A DNA stretch of 64,000 bases, from assembly GCA_016234655.1 (NCBI GenBank), contig JACRAU010000019.1:1-64000 (forward strand), read 5' to 3'. Of the stretch, positions 52,798-62,222 are shown piece after piece. This DNA comes from Betaproteobacteria bacterium (GTDB lineage: Bacteria; Pseudomonadota; Gammaproteobacteria; Burkholderiales; Thiobacillaceae). Numbering within the stretch: the first letter of the stretch is position 1; every line of letters starts with the position of its first letter. The notes beneath the pieces were generated by a model. The model saw only the letters and a list, made by a program, of their open reading frames with translations. It was not told the origin of the DNA and did not search any database. Made by a program: the position numbers and the translations under genes.

Positions 52798-55468
52798 CTT
52801 CCTGGGCCGCGTCTATCCGACCGCCGACCTGGCGGCGTTGGGGCATGCGCTAGGCATCCAGCCGGGCGAGCGGGTGTTGGATGCGGGCGGCGGCGGGGCG
52901 CCCTTGCCCGAGGCGACGGTGGTCGTCGAATACGACTTGGCGTCGGGCCACGACCGCGACGGCGCCGGTGCGCCGCTGGATGCGCGCTGGGTCGCGGGCG
53001 ACGTGCAGGCGCTGCCGTTCGCCGACGGCGCCTTCGATTTCGCCTATTGCAGCCATGTGCTGGAGCACGTCGCGGACCCGGCCCAGGCCTGCGAGGAGCT
53101 GATGCGCGTCGCGCGCCGCGGCTATATCGAAACGCCGCGCAAGCTGAGCGAGCTGACCGCCGGCCACCCGACCCACCGTTGGCTGGTCGAGGTGGTCGAC
53201 GGCGTGCTGACCTTCGAGCGCCGCTGGTTCGTCGAGCACCCGCTGCAAAACCTGGCCTTGGCCCATATCCTGAATCATCCGGACGCGATGGATCGCGCCT
53301 TGGTCGAATACCGCAACCTGACCTGCGTGCAGTTGGCCTGGACGGGACGCTTCGAATACCGCGTGGTCGAGACGCCGAACTGGCGCAATTTGTTCGATTA
53401 CGACAACCCGGTGCATGCGGCCTGGTCGCATTATTTCTATGCCTTGAACCTGTTGGGCAACGGCGCGCCGGCCGACTACGTCGCCGGCCACCCGGTGCGC
53501 GCGGCCGACCTGCTGCCGGGCGAGCCGCGCTTCCACCTACTCGACGGCGCGGTCAAGCTGCTGCAAGGACGGACGGCCGAGGCCGGCCGTGCCTTGGCGC
53601 GCGCCGCCGAATTGGGCTCGGACGACGAGGCGCTCGCGCGCAATCTGGAATTGCTGCACGCGGCCACCGGGCCGGCCAAGGGGTGTTTCTTGCCCGACGG
53701 CCGGGGCTGGATCGAGCGCCGGCACGATACCGGGCCGGCCATGCCTGCGCGCGGTACGGCCTTGCCGCACCGGCGCCTGGCCTATCCCTTGAACGTCTAT
53801 GCGCACCTGCTCTACCTCAAGGAGGGCGAGGCCGATGATCCGCACTACGGTCTGTTCGCGCCGACGCAGCAGCGCTCGTCGCAATTGCTGCTGTCGCGTC
53901 TGCCCGCCGTGCCTTGCCGCCTGCTGGCGGTCGGCGTCGGCCTGGGGGTCACGCTTGCGCAACTGGCCGAGCGCGGCCACGCCATGACCGGTATCAGCGC
54001 CGATCCGGAGCAGATTGCCTTGGCCCGGATGCGGCTCGGCGCGCGCGCCGACCTGCTCTGCGTGCGGCTGGAAGATATGCCGGCCGAACTGGGGCCGTTC
54101 GATCGGGTGCTGTTCCAGGAGTCGGCGCAATACATCGACCTGCTGGCGCTGTTCGAGCAGACGGCGCGCTTGCTGCGGGACGACGGCGAGCTGCTGATCC
54201 TGGACGAGATCGCTTGGCGCCGGGTGGCGCCCGGTGCCGAGGGCCTGCACCTGGCCCAGGACCTGCTCGCCATGGCCAAGCGTTTCGGCTTCGAGCTGGT
54301 CGAGCAGGAGGACTTGTCGCAACAGGCCGCGCCGACCGTGGATTACCGGATCGCAGGCTTGGCCGCCGAGCGCGCGCGCCTGGTCGCCGACCTCGGCGTC
54401 AGCCCGGCCCAGATCGACGAGCTGATCGCGGCCAACCGGCGCCACCGGGAGCGATACGCCGACGGCCGCTTCGGCTATTGCCTGCTGCGTTTTCGCAAGG
54501 CGCGCCAGCCGCGCTGGCGTCTGGCGGCCAGGGCCGAAGCCGATACGCCGGCGCTGCTGGCCCTGTTCCAGCGCGCCTTCGGCCACGCGATGGCGCCCGA
54601 GCAATGGGCCTGGAAATACGGCGACGGGCATGGCCACGGCACGGTGGTCTGGCAAGACGGCCAGCCGGTCGCGCACTACGGCGGCATGGGCCGCCGCATC
54701 CTGTATCGCGGCCGGCCCGAGTGGGCGGTGCAGATCGGCGATGTCATGGTCGAGCCGGCCGAGCGCGGGGTGCTGACCAAGGGCGGGCCGTTCTTTCTGG
54801 CCGCCGCCGCCTTCCTCGAACGCCATATCGGTTTCGGCCGGCGCTACCTGCTCGGCTTCGGTTTTCCCAATGCGCGGGCGATGCGGGTCGCCGAGCGGCT
54901 CGGCCTCTATGCCGAGGTCGGCAGCCTGGTGGAACTGGCCTGGCCGGCCCTGGCGCGCGGCGATATGTGGCATCGGCGCACGCGGCCGCTCGACCCGAAT
55001 GCGCCGCGCGACCGGCATGCGGTGGACCGGCTTTGGCACCAGATGGCGGCCGGTCTGGGCGACGCGATCGTCGGCGTGCGCGATTGGCAGTGGATCGAGC
55101 GCCGCTATTTGACGCAGCCGCAGGGCGCCTATCGTCTGTTCTTGCATACCGATTGGCCGAGCGGCAAACCGCGCGGCCTGCTGGTGCTGCGCCGGCACGA
55201 CGACAGGGTGGAGTTGCTCGATGTCGTCGCACCGTTGGCCGAACTGCCCGATCTGGTGCAGGCGGCCCGGCGCATCGCCGGGCGTTGGGGCTTGCCGAGG
55301 CTGGAGTGCTGGATCACGCGGGAACATGCCGACAGTCTTGGCACTGCCGAGCGGACGCTGCGCGATCTCGACATCCGGGTGCCGGCCAATGCCTGGACCG
55401 CCGCGCCGCCGATGGCCGAGGTCGCCGGCCGTTGGTGGTTGATGTCGGGCGATACCGATTTCCGCTAG
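52778..55468 (+). CDS. Three-domain fusion: methyltransferase - methyltransferase - GNAT-like acyltransferase
   Basis: An 896-aa protein. Residues about 15-200 form a SAM methyltransferase-like domain (VLDAGGGGAPL, VEYDLASGHDRDG, VQALPFADGAFDFAYCSH). A linker (about 230-290) resembles TPR-type helices. Residues about 340-560 form a second SAM domain (RLLAVGVGLGVTLAQLAERG). Residues about 590-760 resemble a GNAT acyltransferase (WAVQIGDVMVEPAERGVLTKGG). The rest is unassigned. It is translationally linked to wzt (20-bp overlap). Chain-terminal methylation and acylation of the exported polysaccharide is the obvious inference. No membrane segments are seen. It also overlaps the convergent acyltransferase gene by 4 bp. 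Confidence 0.82.
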   Translation: MPYRPNNFLGRVYPTADLAALGHALGIQPGERVLDAGGGGAPLPEATVVVEYDLASGHDRDGAGAPLDARWVAGDVQALPFADGAFDFAYCSHVLEHVADPAQACEELMRVARRGYIETPRKLSELTAGHPTHRWLVEVVDGVLTFERRWFVEHPLQNLALAHILNHPDAMDRALVEYRNLTCVQLAWTGRFEYRVVETPNWRNLFDYDNPVHAAWSHYFYALNLLGNGAPADYVAGHPVRAADLLPGEPRFHLLDGAVKLLQGRTAEAGRALARAAELGSDDEALARNLELLHAATGPAKGCFLPDGRGWIERRHDTGPAMPARGTALPHRRLAYPLNVYAHLLYLKEGEADDPHYGLFAPTQQRSSQLLLSRLPAVPCRLLAVGVGLGVTLAQLAERGHAMTGISADPEQIALARMRLGARADLLCVRLEDMPAELGPFDRVLFQESAQYIDLLALFEQTARLLRDDGELLILDEIAWRRVAPGAEGLHLAQDLLAMAKRFGFELVEQEDLSQQAAPTVDYRIAGLAAERARLVADLGVSPAQIDELIAANRRHRERYADGRFGYCLLRFRKARQPRWRLAARAEADTPALLALFQRAFGHAMAPEQWAWKYGDGHGHGTVVWQDGQPVAHYGGMGRRILYRGRPEWAVQIGDVMVEPAERGVLTKGGPFFLAAAAFLERHIGFGRRYLLGFGFPNARAMRVAERLGLYAEVGSLVELAWPALARGDMWHRRTRPLDPNAPRDRHAVDRLWHQMAAGLGDAIVGVRDWQWIERRYLTQPQGAYRLFLHTDWPSGKPRGLLVLRRHDDRVELLDVVAPLAELPDLVQAARRIAGRWGLPRLECWITREHADSLGTAERTLRDLDIRVPANAWTAAPPMAEVAGRWWLMSGDTDFR

Positions 55469-56625
55469 CCCGCCTGGGCGTGGTGCCGGTGCCGCGCCTG
55501 GGGATCGGCCCAGGCCAGCAACGCCCGGCGGGCGGGCGTCTCGATATAGCGGTGCAGCAGCCAGGCCGCGCCGATCAGCGCGGCGAACAGCACGAGGGCA
55601 TGCGGCCAGACGGCTGCCGCCGGTCTCAAGCCGGCGGCATGGGCCAGTTCCATCGCCGGCCAGTGCAGGCAGTACAGGGCGTAGCTGAGGCCGCCGGCCC
55701 GGATCGCCAGCGCGCGCAGGCGGCCGCGCGGTTGCCAGTCGGCCAGCGCGGTCGCATAGATCAGCGCGCACAGGATCGGCGTGTTGACCAGGAACAGCGC
55801 GTATTCGTAGGGCACACCGGGGTTCAGGTAGACCATCAGGCCGTAGCCGGCCAGGCTGGCGGCGAGCAGGCCATAGCGCCAGCCGGCCGGGCCGTGGCCG
55901 AACCGGCCTCGGCGCCATTCGTAGAGCTGGAAGACCAGCATGCCGAGCACGAATTCGAGGATGCGCACGGCCGGGTTAGTATAGATCGTGGCGCTGAGCG
56001 TGTACCAGTTCGCGGCCTGGCCGGCCGGGGTGAGGCCGACGACCAGCGCGGCCTGCAAGCCGGCGGCCAGGGCAAAGCCGGCGGCCAGCCGCAGCGGGCT
56101 ATGGCACAGGCGTGCGAGCGGCAGCAGCAGCGGAAAGCAGGCATAGAAGATCATCTCGTTCGAGATCGACCACAGCGGCGGGTTGAACAGGAACTTGTCG
56201 GCCTCGTGGCCGGCCACGCTTTGCAAGAAGGCGAAGTGCGATGCCGCCGCCCGCAAGAAAAATTCAAGGTCGGGGGCCGACGGCAGGGCATAGGTCGCGA
56301 GATACGGCCGGCCCAAGTGGGCAAAGGCGGTGTCGTGCCACTGCCGGAAGTCCCAGACGGTGACCGCCGCGCCGAGCGCGAGGGCGATCAAATAGCCGGG
56401 GTAGATGCGGATCAGCCGGTGCAGGAAGAAGGTCTTCAGCTCGCCGGCATCGAGCTTCAGGTCGTGATAGCGCCAGCTCAGGATGAAACCGCTGGCGATG
56501 AAGAACCAGGACAGGGCCGAGGTCGCGAAGGCGTCGGAGATCAGCGTGACCTTGAAGATCAGGGCATAGTGGACCAGCGCCACCAGCAAGGCCGAGGCGA
56601 ACCGGAACAGGTCGAGCAGCGGCAT
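55465..56625 (-). CDS. Membrane acyltransferase 3 family (OafA-like)
   Basis: A 386-aa integral membrane protein with about ten helices. The N-terminal LDLFRFASALLVALVHYALIF carries the family Arg and His, and RLIRIYPGYLIALALG lies near residue 70. Acyltransferase 3 proteins O-acetylate or otherwise acylate cell-surface sugars. The family also includes non-polysaccharide modifiers. It lies opposite the wzm-wzt strand; the hydroxylase-like gene is 7 bp upstream. Confidence 0.9.
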   Translation of the reverse strand: MPLLDLFRFASALLVALVHYALIFKVTLISDAFATSALSWFFIASGFILSWRYHDLKLDAGELKTFFLHRLIRIYPGYLIALALGAAVTVWDFRQWHDTAFAHLGRPYLATYALPSAPDLEFFLRAAASHFAFLQSVAGHEADKFLFNPPLWSISNEMIFYACFPLLLPLARLCHSPLRLAAGFALAAGLQAALVVGLTPAGQAANWYTLSATIYTNPAVRILEFVLGMLVFQLYEWRRGRFGHGPAGWRYGLLAASLAGYGLMVYLNPGVPYEYALFLVNTPILCALIYATALADWQPRGRLRALAIRAGGLSYALYCLHWPAMELAHAAGLRPAAAVWPHALVLFAALIGAAWLLHRYIETPARRALLAWADPQARHRHHAQAG

Positions 56626-56632
56626 GCGCGGC

Positions 56633-57454
56633 TTATTGCGGCTGCTCGCTGGCGGCCGGCGCGCCTTGCGGGTTCTTGCGGATCAGGCGGTACAGGTGGA
56701 CGAAGGGCAGCCATTGCTGCACGAAGAAGTTGTTGCTGTAGCTTGGCTCGCCGAAGTCCGACGGCACCTGGCCCTTCGGGTAGTAGACGGTGCCGAACAG
56801 GTAGTCCATGAACACGAAATCGCGGGAGAAGTTCTTGTTCCGCGCCTCGGGCGCGTTGGCATGGTGCCAGCGGTGGAAATGCGGCGTGGTGATCAGCCGA
56901 CCGGTGAACCAGGGGCCGTTGATGTTGCTGTGGCCGTAGCGGCTCATGAAGCCCTGGAACACGGAATACACGAAGACGCCTTCCGGCGTGGCGCCGAAGT
57001 AGGCGATGCAGGCCAGATAGGGCGCGGCGAAGAAAGCCTTGTCGATCAGGTGGAAGCGCGAGGTCGAGAACGAATCCAGCATGGCCGAGCTATGGTGCAC
57101 CCGGTGGAATTCCCACAGGTATTTGTTGGTATGGGTCAGCCGGTGGACGAAATAGAAGGTGATCTCGGAGAACAGCGCCAGCGCGATGAACTGCGCCCAC
57201 ATGGGCTGGCCGGCCAGGCCGTTCTGCCAGGGACCGTCGCCGGAGACCGGCACGAGCAGATAGACCAGGCCGGATAGCAGGAAGGGGTGCAAGGCGAGCG
57301 GTTGATAGGTATGGACGATGTCGCTGATCAGGCCGGGCCGGAACAGCGGCTGTTTACGGGCCGGGCGCAGTTGCTCGAGCAGGGGGATCAGCAGGAACCA
57401 GCCATAGTCGTTGAACATGGCGATCCAGAACTGGATGAGCGGGTCGGTATGCAC
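56633..57454 (-). CDS. Sterol desaturase / fatty-acid hydroxylase superfamily protein
   Basis: A 273-aa membrane di-iron enzyme candidate. Several hydrophobic segments surround the His clusters HRLTH, HRVHH and HRWHH that would bind two irons. Substrate families include sterols, sphingoid bases, ether lipids and carotenoids; none can be chosen here. I use the GTG at 57454 (VHTDPLIQFW), preceded at a distance by GAGGG. The frame is open to 57595, and ATG 57421 is an alternative. It is paired with the acyltransferase gene, 7 bp away. Confidence 0.87.
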   Translation of the reverse strand: MHTDPLIQFWIAMFNDYGWFLLIPLLEQLRPARKQPLFRPGLISDIVHTYQPLALHPFLLSGLVYLLVPVSGDGPWQNGLAGQPMWAQFIALALFSEITFYFVHRLTHTNKYLWEFHRVHHSSAMLDSFSTSRFHLIDKAFFAAPYLACIAYFGATPEGVFVYSVFQGFMSRYGHSNINGPWFTGRLITTPHFHRWHHANAPEARNKNFSRDFVFMDYLFGTVYYPKGQVPSDFGEPSYSNNFFVQQWLPFVHLYRLIRKNPQGAPAASEQPQ

Positions 57455-57639
57455 TTTGTGGTACCCTCTGCGTGGATTTTCGCGGCGCTCCGCCGCCTGG
57501 GCGACGTGGCGGTAGCGTCTTCCGCCCGGCGGCGAGGATGCCGAATGATAACCCAAACGGCGAAGCCGGGCCGTGGCCCGATTTTCCGGCGACAACCCCG
57601 AGACGTTTTCCTGTAGACGCTATTGAACCGACTAGGGCC

Positions 57640-60600
57640 ATGACGACCGAAGCCTCATTGATGCCCGTGGCCAAGGGTGCCCTGCCCGATGCCAAGCGCG
57701 TGCTGGTGCTGGCCCCGCATGCCGACGACGAAGTGTTCGGTTGCGGCGGCGCGCTGGCGCTGCACGTGGCGGCCGGTGCCGAGATCAAGGCGATCGTGCT
57801 CAGCGATGGCGCCTTCGGTGCCGCCGAGGCGGACTTGCAGGCCGCCGTGCGCGAGGCGGAAAGCCGGGCCGCCGCCGCCGTGCTCGGCTATCCGCCGCCC
57901 GAGTTCTGGCGCCTGCCGGATCGCGGCATCGAATACGGCGAGGTGCTGGTCGGCCGCCTGCTCGAGGCCGCCCGCGCGCACGCCGCCGACCTGGTTTACG
58001 CCCCGTCGCTGTATGAGGTGCACCCCGACCACCGGGTGCTGGCCATGGCCGCCGTCGAGGCGGTGCGGCGGCTCGGCCAGGGCGTGCGCCTGGCCATGTA
58101 CGAGGTCGGCGCGCCGCTACGGCCCAACCTGCTGCTCGACATCTCGCCGGTATTCGAGCGCAAGCGCGATGCCATGCGCTGCTTCGTGTCGCAGCTCGCG
58201 CGCCAGCGCTACGACGAACACATCGCCGCGTTGAACCGCTATCGCACCTACACCTTGCCGAAGGAGGCGATAGCGGCCGAGGCCTTTGAGTTGCGCACGG
58301 CCGATGACATCGAACACAACCTGCTCTCGGTGTTTGCCAGCGAAGGTGAGCGCCAGCGCCAATGTGGCGTTGTTGTTAATGGTAGGCACGATGTCCCGCT
58401 GGTCAGCGTGATCATTCGCAGTATGGATAGGCCGACGTTGCGCGAGGCGCTCGATTCGGTCGCCTTGCAAACTTATCCGAATATCGAAGTGGTGTTGGTC
58501 AATGCCAAGGGACCGGGGCATACCGATGTTGGCGAGGTATGCGGCCGCTTTCCCTTGCGCATGGTCGGCAAGGCCGAGCCCTTGCGGCGCAGCCGGGCAG
58601 CCAATATGGGCTTGGAAAATGCGCATGGTGAGTATTTGGGTTTTTTGGATGACGACGATTGGTTCGCGCCCGAGCATATCGCCAGCTTGGTTGCTGCTTT
58701 GATACGGAATCCGGACAAGAAAGTGGCTTACGATTGCGTGGCCTGTGCCGACGAAACAAAACGGCTTACCGAGAAGCGATATTGCCAACCATTCGACCGC
58801 ATCCGCCTGCTTGCAGGGAATTTCATTCCTATCCATGCCCTGTTGTTTTCCCGGTCCATCGTGGATGCGGGCTGTCGGTTCGATGAGGCATTCGATTTGT
58901 ATGAGGACTGGGATTTCTGGCTGCGGGCGGCGGAATTTGGCGATTTTGTCTTTGTCGACCGGGTTGGTGCGTATTACCGCTTAGGTGCCCAGTCCGGACA
59001 GGGCGTTAGGCCCGACATGGCCCATGCGCTGGAGGTTACCGCCAGCTTACTTGAAAAATGGCGGCCGCGATGGCGGCGCGATGACCTGCAACAGGTCATG
59101 GCGGCGATACGGGAGTCTGAAGCCAAGCTGCAGGCGGTGACGTCCGAGCGAGACGCAGTGGCAACGCATCGGGACGCGTTGGCCGCCGATGGGCAGGTGA
59201 TCGCCGCCCAGCGCGATGCCTTGGCCGCGAGCAGGGAGGAGTTACTGGCGTCGACCAGTTGGCGAATCACTCGGCCTGTGCGTTTTGTCGGGCATCAAAG
59301 CAAGCGTGTACGCCATCTGGTGCAGACTGTGCGGCGTGCGATAGCCGCGAATGGGGGGCTGCTGGGCACATTCGGCAAACTCTATCGGGTATTTCGGAAG
59401 GAAGGTTGGCCAGGTTTGAAGTGGCGCTTGCGGGTCCGGGCCGGCGGCACCGTCGCAGATCGACTGTCGGGTACCGATTATCAGGACTGGGTGGCGCGTT
59501 ACGACAGTATCACCGATGTAGATAGGGTACGCATTCGATCGGCCATCGGGCGCATGAAGCTGAAGCCCTGCATCTCGGTTCTGTTGCCCACCTACAATCC
59601 CAAGCCAGAATGGCTGGAAGAGGCCATCCAGTCGGTGCGCCAACAGTTGTATCCGAATTGGGAGCTGTGCATTGCCGACGATGCCTCGACAGAACCTCAT
59701 ATTCGGTCAATCTTGCAGCGCCACGCCGAGGAAGATTCCAGAATCAAGCTGGTGTTCAGGGAGCGCAATGGCCATATCTCCGCGGCTACCAATAGCGCCC
59801 TGGCACTGGCAACTGGCGACTATGTGGCATTGCTCGATCATGACGATGCCTTGGCTGAACATGCGCTGTTCTGTGTGGTTGAGGCCATCAATCGCAACCC
59901 CGAGGCTGGCCTGATCTACTCGGACGAGGACAAGCTGAATGAGCAGGGCCGGCGTTTTGCGCCCTATTTCAAATGCGACTGGAACTATGATCTCTTCCTG
60001 TCCCATAACCTAGTCACACATTTGGCTGTTTATCGAACTGCCCTTGTACGAGAGCTCGGCGGCTGCCGAGAAGGCTATGAGGGGGCGCAGGACTATGATC
60101 TGGCGCTGAGGGTTGTCGAAAGGTTGCGGTGGCCGCAGATCGTGCATATACCACGCGTGCTTTACCATTGGCGGGTACATGAGGCGAGCACCTCCGTAAG
60201 CTACCGAGCCAAGCCTTATGCCGTGCTGGCGGGTAAGAAAGCGATCAACGATCATTTGGTGCGGGTAGGCTCCAACGCAAGGGTGGAGTCGCTGCCAGAT
60301 GGTCAATATCGTGTCCGCTATGCCCTGCCGGAACCTGCTCCGCGCGTCAGCCTGATCATCCCGACCCGGAATAGCTTGGCGCTGATCCGTCAGTGCGTCA
60401 GCAGCATCCTCGAGAAGACGGATTATCCCAACTACGACATTCTGATTGTCGATAATGGCTCCGCCGATCCAGCGGTCTTGGCCTATTTTGAAACGCTGAA
60501 GGGTGATGGCCGTATCCGCGTTTTGCGCGATGATCGGCCGTTCAATTTTTCCGCACTTAACAATCTGGCCGTCTCCCAAGCAGAAGGGAAATTGGTTGGC

Positions 60601-61185
60601 CTGATCAACAACGATATCGAGGTGATCACGCCGGATTGGCTGACGGAAATGGTGAGCATCGCACTGCAGCCGGGCGTGGGTGCAGTGGGGGCGCGGCTAT
60701 GGTATCCGAATGACACCTTGCAACATGGGGGCGTGGTTCTGGTAGGCGGAGTGGCGGGCCATAGCCACAAGGGCCTGCCCAAGGGCTCGCCGGGCTATGC
60801 CAGACGTGCAGAGTTGCTTCAGTCCTTTTCTGCGGTCACGGCGGCCTGCCTGGTAATCCGCAAGACGATCTATCAAGAAGTGGGGGGGCTGGATGAAGGC
60901 AACCTCAAAGTGGCCTTCAACGATGTCGATTTCTGCCTCAAGGTGAGGGAGTTGGGCTATCGCAATGTCTGGTCGCCCTATGCTGAACTCTATCATCATG
61001 AATCGGCTACCCGTGGCTATGAAGACACGCCGGATAAACAGCAGCGTTTTGCGCAGGAAACAGGGTACATGCGAGCGCGGTGGGGCGATTTGCTGCTCAA
61101 CGACCCGGCGTACAGCCCAAATCTGACCTTAGATCGGGAAGATTTTTCCTATGCGTGGCCGCCCAGGGTGGAGCCGATCAATTGA
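57640..61185 (+). CDS. Four-domain fusion: PIG-L deacetylase - GT2 - GT2 - GT2
   Basis: An 1181-aa protein of the polysaccharide cluster. Residues about 20-235 are a PIG-L/LmbE N-acetylglucosamine deacetylase (PHADDE near 25-30, HPDHR at 128-132). Residues about 255-480 are a family-2 glycosyltransferase (VSVIIRSMDRP, DDDDW). A coiled coil covers about 488-540. A second GT2 starts near 645 (ISVLLPTYNP, LDHDD), and a third spans about 902-1150 (VSLIIPTRNS, NNDIEV, FNDVDFCLKVRELG). Base composition changes near 58350, inside the gene: 44 G+C in 60 at 57961-58020 but 30 in 60 at 60001-60060. It begins at ATG 57640; the upstream open frame is not coding-like. It overlaps the next gene (TTGA). Confidence 0.88.
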   Translation: MTTEASLMPVAKGALPDAKRVLVLAPHADDEVFGCGGALALHVAAGAEIKAIVLSDGAFGAAEADLQAAVREAESRAAAAVLGYPPPEFWRLPDRGIEYGEVLVGRLLEAARAHAADLVYAPSLYEVHPDHRVLAMAAVEAVRRLGQGVRLAMYEVGAPLRPNLLLDISPVFERKRDAMRCFVSQLARQRYDEHIAALNRYRTYTLPKEAIAAEAFELRTADDIEHNLLSVFASEGERQRQCGVVVNGRHDVPLVSVIIRSMDRPTLREALDSVALQTYPNIEVVLVNAKGPGHTDVGEVCGRFPLRMVGKAEPLRRSRAANMGLENAHGEYLGFLDDDDWFAPEHIASLVAALIRNPDKKVAYDCVACADETKRLTEKRYCQPFDRIRLLAGNFIPIHALLFSRSIVDAGCRFDEAFDLYEDWDFWLRAAEFGDFVFVDRVGAYYRLGAQSGQGVRPDMAHALEVTASLLEKWRPRWRRDDLQQVMAAIRESEAKLQAVTSERDAVATHRDALAADGQVIAAQRDALAASREELLASTSWRITRPVRFVGHQSKRVRHLVQTVRRAIAANGGLLGTFGKLYRVFRKEGWPGLKWRLRVRAGGTVADRLSGTDYQDWVARYDSITDVDRVRIRSAIGRMKLKPCISVLLPTYNPKPEWLEEAIQSVRQQLYPNWELCIADDASTEPHIRSILQRHAEEDSRIKLVFRERNGHISAATNSALALATGDYVALLDHDDALAEHALFCVVEAINRNPEAGLIYSDEDKLNEQGRRFAPYFKCDWNYDLFLSHNLVTHLAVYRTALVRELGGCREGYEGAQDYDLALRVVERLRWPQIVHIPRVLYHWRVHEASTSVSYRAKPYAVLAGKKAINDHLVRVGSNARVESLPDGQYRVRYALPEPAPRVSLIIPTRNSLALIRQCVSSILEKTDYPNYDILIVDNGSADPAVLAYFETLKGDGRIRVLRDDRPFNFSALNNLAVSQAEGKLVGLINNDIEVITPDWLTEMVSIALQPGVGAVGARLWYPNDTLQHGGVVLVGGVAGHSHKGLPKGSPGYARRAELLQSFSAVTAACLVIRKTIYQEVGGLDEGNLKVAFNDVDFCLKVRELGYRNVWSPYAELYHHESATRGYEDTPDKQQRFAQETGYMRARWGDLLLNDPAYSPNLTLDREDFSYAWPPRVEPIN

Positions 61186-62189
61186 CCCTGAAACTTTGGC
61201 AGGCAAAAGGGCGGTCTGTGCTGCGGGTGCTGCGGGATGAAGGTGTGTCTGGCCTTGCCCGCAGGCTGCGTCGTCGCTTGGCTGTGGTGTCTTGCCAAGG
61301 CGGCTCCGCATACCATGGCCAGCAGGCAAGCGGCTTGGCAGTTGCTTGCGGTATGAGCAAGATCGAGAAGGCGCTTCATCGGGTGGATACGAAGGGGCGC
61401 GGGCTGGAGATCGGGCCGAGCCATAACCCGATAGCCCCTAAGGCAAAGGGTTTTAACATCGACATTCTCGATCACGCCAGCCAAGACGCGTTGCGGCAGA
61501 AATATCGCGATCATGGCGTCAATATTGACGCTATCGAAGAGGTGGATTTCATCTGGCGCGGCGAACCGCTCGATGAATTGGTGGGCACGCCAGAAGCCTA
61601 TGATTACATTATCGCCTCCCACGTCATCGAACACACGCCAGACCTGGTTTCTTTCCTGCAACAATGCTCAAGGCTGCTAAAACCATCGGGTGTCTTGTCT
61701 CTGGTGATTCCAGACAAGCGCTATTGCTTCGATTATTTCCGCTGGCCGAGCAGCACCGGCGATGTGCTGCAGGCGCATTTTGAGCGCCGTAAATGGCATC
61801 CACCCGGGACCGTGTTCGATCATGTGTCGCTGGCGGCCAAGCTGGATGGGAATATTGCCTGGTCGCCGGGAATGAAGGGGGAGCTGGCCTTTGTACACAG
61901 TCTGCCCGCTGCCGCGGCGGCGTGGCAAGAGGCGATAGATAGCGACGATTTTATTGACGTTCATCAGTGGCGATTTACGCCATCGAGCTTCAGGCTGCTG
62001 CTCATGGACTTGGTCAGCCTGGAATTGGTCGACTTGACCGAGGTCTGCGGTTTCGAGACGTCTGGCTGCGAATTCCATATCACTCTGGAGCGTGGCGCGG
62101 GTGTGCCAAACTACGACCGATTGCAACTGGCACAGGCGATTCTAAGAGAGTTGGCCGATGGGATATTGGCGAATGGTCGTGCTGGCTAG
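61182..62189 (+). CDS. SAM-dependent methyltransferase of the polysaccharide cluster
   Basis: A 335-aa protein with a basic N-terminal extension (residues 1-55), then a class I methyltransferase core: GLEIGPSHNPIAPK as the SAM loop, ASHVIEHTPDLVSFLQQC, SGVLSLVIPDKRYCFDYFR. The GPSHNP form of the glycine loop is typical of methyltransferases in O-antigen loci. It starts with TTG overlapping the glycosyltransferase stop, with GGTGGAG (61168-61174) at good distance; ATG 61353 is a later alternative. It has the same lower GC as the preceding gene. Confidence 0.85.
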   Translation: MTLKLWQAKGRSVLRVLRDEGVSGLARRLRRRLAVVSCQGGSAYHGQQASGLAVACGMSKIEKALHRVDTKGRGLEIGPSHNPIAPKAKGFNIDILDHASQDALRQKYRDHGVNIDAIEEVDFIWRGEPLDELVGTPEAYDYIIASHVIEHTPDLVSFLQQCSRLLKPSGVLSLVIPDKRYCFDYFRWPSSTGDVLQAHFERRKWHPPGTVFDHVSLAAKLDGNIAWSPGMKGELAFVHSLPAAAAAWQEAIDSDDFIDVHQWRFTPSSFRLLLMDLVSLELVDLTEVCGFETSGCEFHITLERGAGVPNYDRLQLAQAILRELADGILANGRAG

Positions 62190-62222
62190 TCGTCATGTTT
62201 GGGCAGGATGCTCGGCAGGGTC

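Noticed and set aside
53537..55918. Minus-strand open frame of 793 codons
   Set aside because: Antisense of the methyltransferase-GNAT fusion, in which the SAM and GNAT motifs are clear on the plus strand.
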